A stretch of DNA of 8,550 nt from contig USCW01000063.1 of assembly GCA_900553315.1 (NCBI GenBank), positions 1 to 8,550 on the forward strand. Direction: 5' to 3'. Shown piece by piece: positions 6,638 through 8,550 of this stretch; the first letter of the stretch is position 1, and each line of letters begins with the position of its first letter. Both the position numbers and the translations under genes were made by a program. The notes beneath the pieces are model-generated. The model ran no database searches. It was not told where the DNA came from and saw only the letters and a program-made list of their open reading frames with translations. Origin of the DNA: an uncultured Eubacteriales bacterium. GTDB taxonomy: Bacteria > Bacillota > Clostridia > Christensenellales > Aristaeellaceae.

Positions 6638-7234
6638 TCACATCTCTCTCCGTCCCTCAAGGGCCTTCGAAAGCGTTACTTCGTCGGCGTATTCCAGATC
6701 GCTGCCTACGGGTACGCCGTGCGCAATTCGGGTCACGCGAATCCCCATGGGCTTGATGAGCCGCGCAATGTAGGTCGCGGTGGCTTCACCCTCCACGTCG
6801 GGGTTTGTCGCCAGAATGACCTCCTGCACATTCTCCTTCGCCAAGCGTGCCAGCAGCTCCCGAATGCGAATATCATCGGGGCCAATGCCGTCCATGGGCG
6901 AAAGAGTGCCGTGCAGCACATGATACCGGCCGTGAAAATCGTGCATCCGCTCCATAGCGGCTACATCCCGCGGGTCGCGCACCACGCAGATCTGCCCATT
7001 TTCCCGGCTGGGATTGGCGCAGATGTCGCACAGCTCGTCCGCCGCATAATTGCCGCAGACCTCACAATAGCGGATCGCCTTGCGGCCCTGCCAAATAGCT
7101 GCGGCCAGCTCATGCACGTCCTCCTGCGGGAGACTTACAATATAATAGGCCAGTCGCTGAGCCGTCTTATGTCCAATCCCGGGCAGCCGCGCCAGCTGCG
7201 TTACCATCCGGGCAATCGGTTCCAGCTGTGCCAT
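6638..7234 (-). CDS. recR: Recombination mediator RecR
   Basis: RecR acts with RecO and RecF to load RecA onto gapped DNA at stalled or damaged replication sites. The 198-aa length is normal for the family. Visible in order: helix-hairpin-helix LARLPGIGHKTAQRLAYY (14-31), a four-cysteine zinc finger (Cys57, Cys60, Cys69 and Cys72; CEVC and CDIC halves), and a TOPRIM domain (about 80-175) with the motif LATNPDVEGEATA (141-153). The conserved C-terminal segment is HGVPVGSDLEYAD (172-184). The start overlaps the ybaB stop by one base (TGATG) and has no strong ribosome site of its own, so translation depends on coupling to ybaB. The usual dnaX-ybaB-recR order is kept except that dnaX is replaced by a DUF4097-type gene. 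Confidence 0.97.
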   Translation of the reverse strand: MAQLEPIARMVTQLARLPGIGHKTAQRLAYYIVSLPQEDVHELAAAIWQGRKAIRYCEVCGNYAADELCDICANPSRENGQICVVRDPRDVAAMERMHDFHGRYHVLHGTLSPMDGIGPDDIRIRELLARLAKENVQEVILATNPDVEGEATATYIARLIKPMGIRVTRIAHGVPVGSDLEYADEVTLSKALEGRREM

Positions 7235-7572
7235 CAGAACATGCCGCCCATGCCGGGGGTCAGCTTGCTCATGGTTGCCTCGCGGGTCTCCTCGCCCTTG
7301 CGGAACGCCTCGTTCACCGCCGCCATAATGAGATCCTGAAGCATTTCGATGTCGTCCGGATCAACTACCTGCGGGTCAATGACAATCTCGGTCAGCTCAC
7401 GCTTGCCGGAAACCTTCACCTTGACCATGCCGCCGCCGGAGGCCGCTTCATATTCCGCCGCGTCCAGATTTTCCTGCGCCTCGGTCATTTGCTGCTGGAG
7501 CTTCTGCGCCTGACGCATGAGCTGCTGCATATTGGCGCCGCCGCCAAATCCGCCGAAATTATTCCGTGCCAT
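7234..7572 (-). CDS. ybaB: Nucleoid-associated protein, YbaB/EbfC family
   Basis: YbaB/EbfC proteins are small dimeric DNA-binding proteins that coat the nucleoid and commonly sit directly upstream of recR. The 112-aa product has a Gly/Asn/Phe-rich N-terminus (MARNNFGGFGGGANM), a long amphipathic helix with MQQLMRQAQKLQQQMTEAQ (15-33), and a beta-rich centre, SGGGMVKVKVSGKRELTEI (45-63). The family signature region DPQVVDPDDIEMLQDLI (66-82) follows, and the tail is Met/Gly-rich (PGMGGMF). GAGGAGG at 7581-7587, 8 nt before the ATG, fixes the start. A longer in-frame extension of 30 residues runs back into the upstream gene and is rejected. The stop shares its A with the recR start. Confidence 0.96.
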   Translation of the reverse strand: MARNNFGGFGGGANMQQLMRQAQKLQQQMTEAQENLDAAEYEAASGGGMVKVKVSGKRELTEIVIDPQVVDPDDIEMLQDLIMAAVNEAFRKGEETREATMSKLTPGMGGMF

Positions 7573-7597
7573 AGGGAATTCCTCCTCAAAATAGAAC

Positions 7598-8335
7598 TTA
7601 TTCCAGATTACAATGGATCGCCAGATTGCCGGATACGCTGGTACCGCGCACCTGCGGCGCATTTTCCACGATGCTCACGCCGCTGGTCAGCACGCGTCCC
7701 GTCACCGCCCGCAGGGCAATATCCGCCTGCGTCAAGGGGGCGTACAGGTCAATATCGCCGGACACGGTAGTTGCGTCCAGCTTATCGAAGGGACGGCTGA
7801 ACTCCACGCGCTGATCGGCGCTTACGCCGCTCAGGCGACAGCTCATGCAGCCAACGCCGTTCAGGGTTACCTTACCGGACACGGTGCGTAAGCCCAACTG
7901 GTCGCAGGACACGCCCTGTGCCTGAATCGCGCCCGAAATCGTGCGCAAAGACAGTGCGATGGCGGACAGATTTGCTGCGCGAAGATCGCCGGACACGGTA
8001 TCGAAGGTAATATCCGTGCCCTGCATGCCCCGTGCGCGGAGCGGGCCGGCAATGGTATTCGCGTCCACTGCGCCCTTCCAGCTGCGAGGCAGACGGATCA
8101 AAATCTGCATCCATCTTTCGCCGTTCAGCTTAATGGTCAGGCCATAGGTGGGCTGCTCGATGGTCAGCTTTCCGGCCTTTTCCTCTACCTTCAGGTCGTT
8201 TACATCGTTATCGTCACCGGCGGCCATGATCTGCAATTCATCCACATCGTCAGCCAGAATCTCCAGCGAAGCCCAAGCTAGATGCACTTCCATGCTTGTT
8301 ACCGACGCAGGAGAAAACGTCAAAATTTTATTCAT
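7598..8335 (-). CDS. DUF4097-type beta-strand repeat protein
   Basis: The 245-aa protein is built of about eight short repeats centred on T-V/I-S-G: TIAG (94), TVSG (113), TISG (132), TVSG (151), RLSG (167), TVSG (190), AVTG (210) and SVSG (233). The first four are exactly 19 residues apart. This is the pattern of the DUF4097/LiaG-like putative adhesin family, which probably forms a right-handed beta-helix. The N-terminal 90 residues form a different, less repetitive beta-rich lead-in. I see no signal peptide or membrane helix, so it would be cytoplasmic unless partnered. The ATG at 8335 has GGAAGGAG 6 nt upstream. Relatives often lie near envelope-stress regulators, but here it is the first gene of an operon with ybaB and recR, 25 nt before ybaB. 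The molecular function of the family is unknown, and the family assignment rests on repeat pattern only. Confidence 0.85.
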   Translation of the reverse strand: MNKILTFSPASVTSMEVHLAWASLEILADDVDELQIMAAGDDNDVNDLKVEEKAGKLTIEQPTYGLTIKLNGERWMQILIRLPRSWKGAVDANTIAGPLRARGMQGTDITFDTVSGDLRAANLSAIALSLRTISGAIQAQGVSCDQLGLRTVSGKVTLNGVGCMSCRLSGVSADQRVEFSRPFDKLDATTVSGDIDLYAPLTQADIALRAVTGRVLTSGVSIVENAPQVRGTSVSGNLAIHCNLE

Positions 8336-8372
8336 ACTACGCTCCTTCCGCGGCGCAGATGCCGTCCACCCT

Positions 8373-8401
8373 ATGATACCACGCGAAAAGGGGCATTGCA
8401 A
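8373..8401 (-). promoter_or_regulatory. Sigma-A promoter of the DUF4097-ybaB-recR operon
   Basis: On the minus strand the -35 box TTGCAA (8401-8396, 4 of 6) and the -10 box TATCAT (8378-8373, 5 of 6) are separated by 17 bp. A TG just before the -10 box (TGGTATCAT) makes it an extended -10. The start would lie near 8363-8366, giving a leader of about 30 nt with a GGAAGGAG ribosome site. Confidence 0.82.
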
Positions 8402-8407
8402 GGGGGA

Positions 8408-8452
8408 GAAGTCGGGGAAGATTGTGAGGGAAGTCGGGGGAAGATTGCGAGG
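8408..8452. repeat. Tandem duplication of a 22-23 bp unit
   Basis: Two adjacent copies (8408-8429 and 8430-8452), each beginning GAAGTCGGGG and ending GATTGYGAGG, differ by one T/C change and one extra G. They lie immediately upstream of the -35 box of the minus-strand operon and run into the type B hairpin repeat. No coding potential is evident. Confidence 0.8.
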
Positions 8453-8483
8453 GAGGAGGCTTCTTTGCAAGAAGCCCCCTCAC
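8451..8483 (-). repeat. GC-rich hairpin repeat, type B, copy 2 (partly decayed)
   Basis: The inner stem GGCTTCTT with AAGAAGCC and loop GCA (minus-strand reading; 8476-8458) is identical to the copy at 81-120, in the opposite orientation. The outer stem is degraded: only about four pairs (GAGG/CCTC) remain next to a mismatch where the other copies carry one unpaired base. Confidence 0.7.
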
Positions 8484-8498
8484 TCTCGAAGAACTACG

Positions 8499-8544
8499 CT
8501 GGGGGGAGAGGCCGCTTCTCTGAGAGAAGCGCCTCTCCCCCCAG
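8499..8544 (-). repeat. GC-rich hairpin repeat, type A, copy 2
   Basis: Reverse complement of the element at 4-47. The outer arm CTGGGGGGAGAGGC (8499-8512) pairs with GCCTCTCCCCCCAG (8531-8544). The inner arm GCTTCTCT (8514-8521) pairs with AGAGAAGC (8523-8530), and the unpaired base is C8513, which is a G on the 3' side in the minus-strand reading. It has six G:C pairs where the first copy has five, the change being present in both arms. The similarity continues a few bases into the right flank (AGACC), matching the flank of the first copy. Confidence 0.85.
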
Positions 8545-8550
8545 ACCCCT

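Noticed and set aside
7573..7662. 30-residue N-terminal extension of YbaB
   Set aside because: It overlaps the upstream gene, and the internal ATG has a strong GAGGAGG site.
8336..8470. 45-residue N-terminal extension of the DUF4097-type protein
   Set aside because: It would run through the promoter and the tandem repeat; ATG 8335 has GGAAGGAG at the right distance.
1..8550. CRISPR array from the repeated palindromes
   Set aside because: Copies are few, widely spaced, in both orientations and without regular spacers.

Overview
The window is a GC-rich (clearly above 50% G+C by eye) stretch of bacterial chromosome. Strong AAGGAGG/AGGAG ribosome sites, two clear sigma-A promoters, and TopoII, RecR and RmuC sequences of Gram-positive type point to a Bacillota (Clostridia) genome. 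I cannot place it below class. No rRNA, tRNA, CRISPR array, transposase or phage gene is visible.

Layout. Positions 1-253 hold two GC-rich hairpin repeats and then a promoter. Positions 254-4714 (+) are a two-gene operon for the B and A subunits of a type IIA DNA topoisomerase, probably topoisomerase IV (parE-parC), ending at an intrinsic terminator (4748-4777). Everything after that is on the minus strand and read toward the topoisomerase operon. From promoter-proximal to distal the order is: a DUF4097-type beta-repeat protein (7598-8335), ybaB (7234-7572), recR (6638-7234), a non-coding leader with a hairpin repeat and a terminator-like hairpin (6395-6637), rmuC (5096-6394), and an unrecognised 96-aa protein (4792-5082) whose ribosome site overlaps the rmuC stop. 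Positions 8336-8550 hold the promoter of the minus-strand genes, a short tandem duplication and two more hairpin repeats.

How the genes work together. The identifiable genes all concern DNA topology and repair: ParE/ParC (decatenation and relaxation), YbaB and RecR (nucleoid association, RecFOR loading of RecA), and RmuC (nuclease-fold protein that limits rearrangements at inverted repeats). The 96-aa protein and the DUF4097 protein are the unexplained partners.

The most interesting signals are non-coding. One is a family of five intergenic hairpins that keep one architecture: a GC-rich outer stem, one unpaired base on the same side, an 8-bp inner stem and a tiny loop, with compensating base changes between copies. 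The other is a terminator-like hairpin directly in front of the rmuC ribosome site, with no room for a promoter after it. No new enzyme system or defence system is evident, and the protein-coding part is mostly housekeeping.
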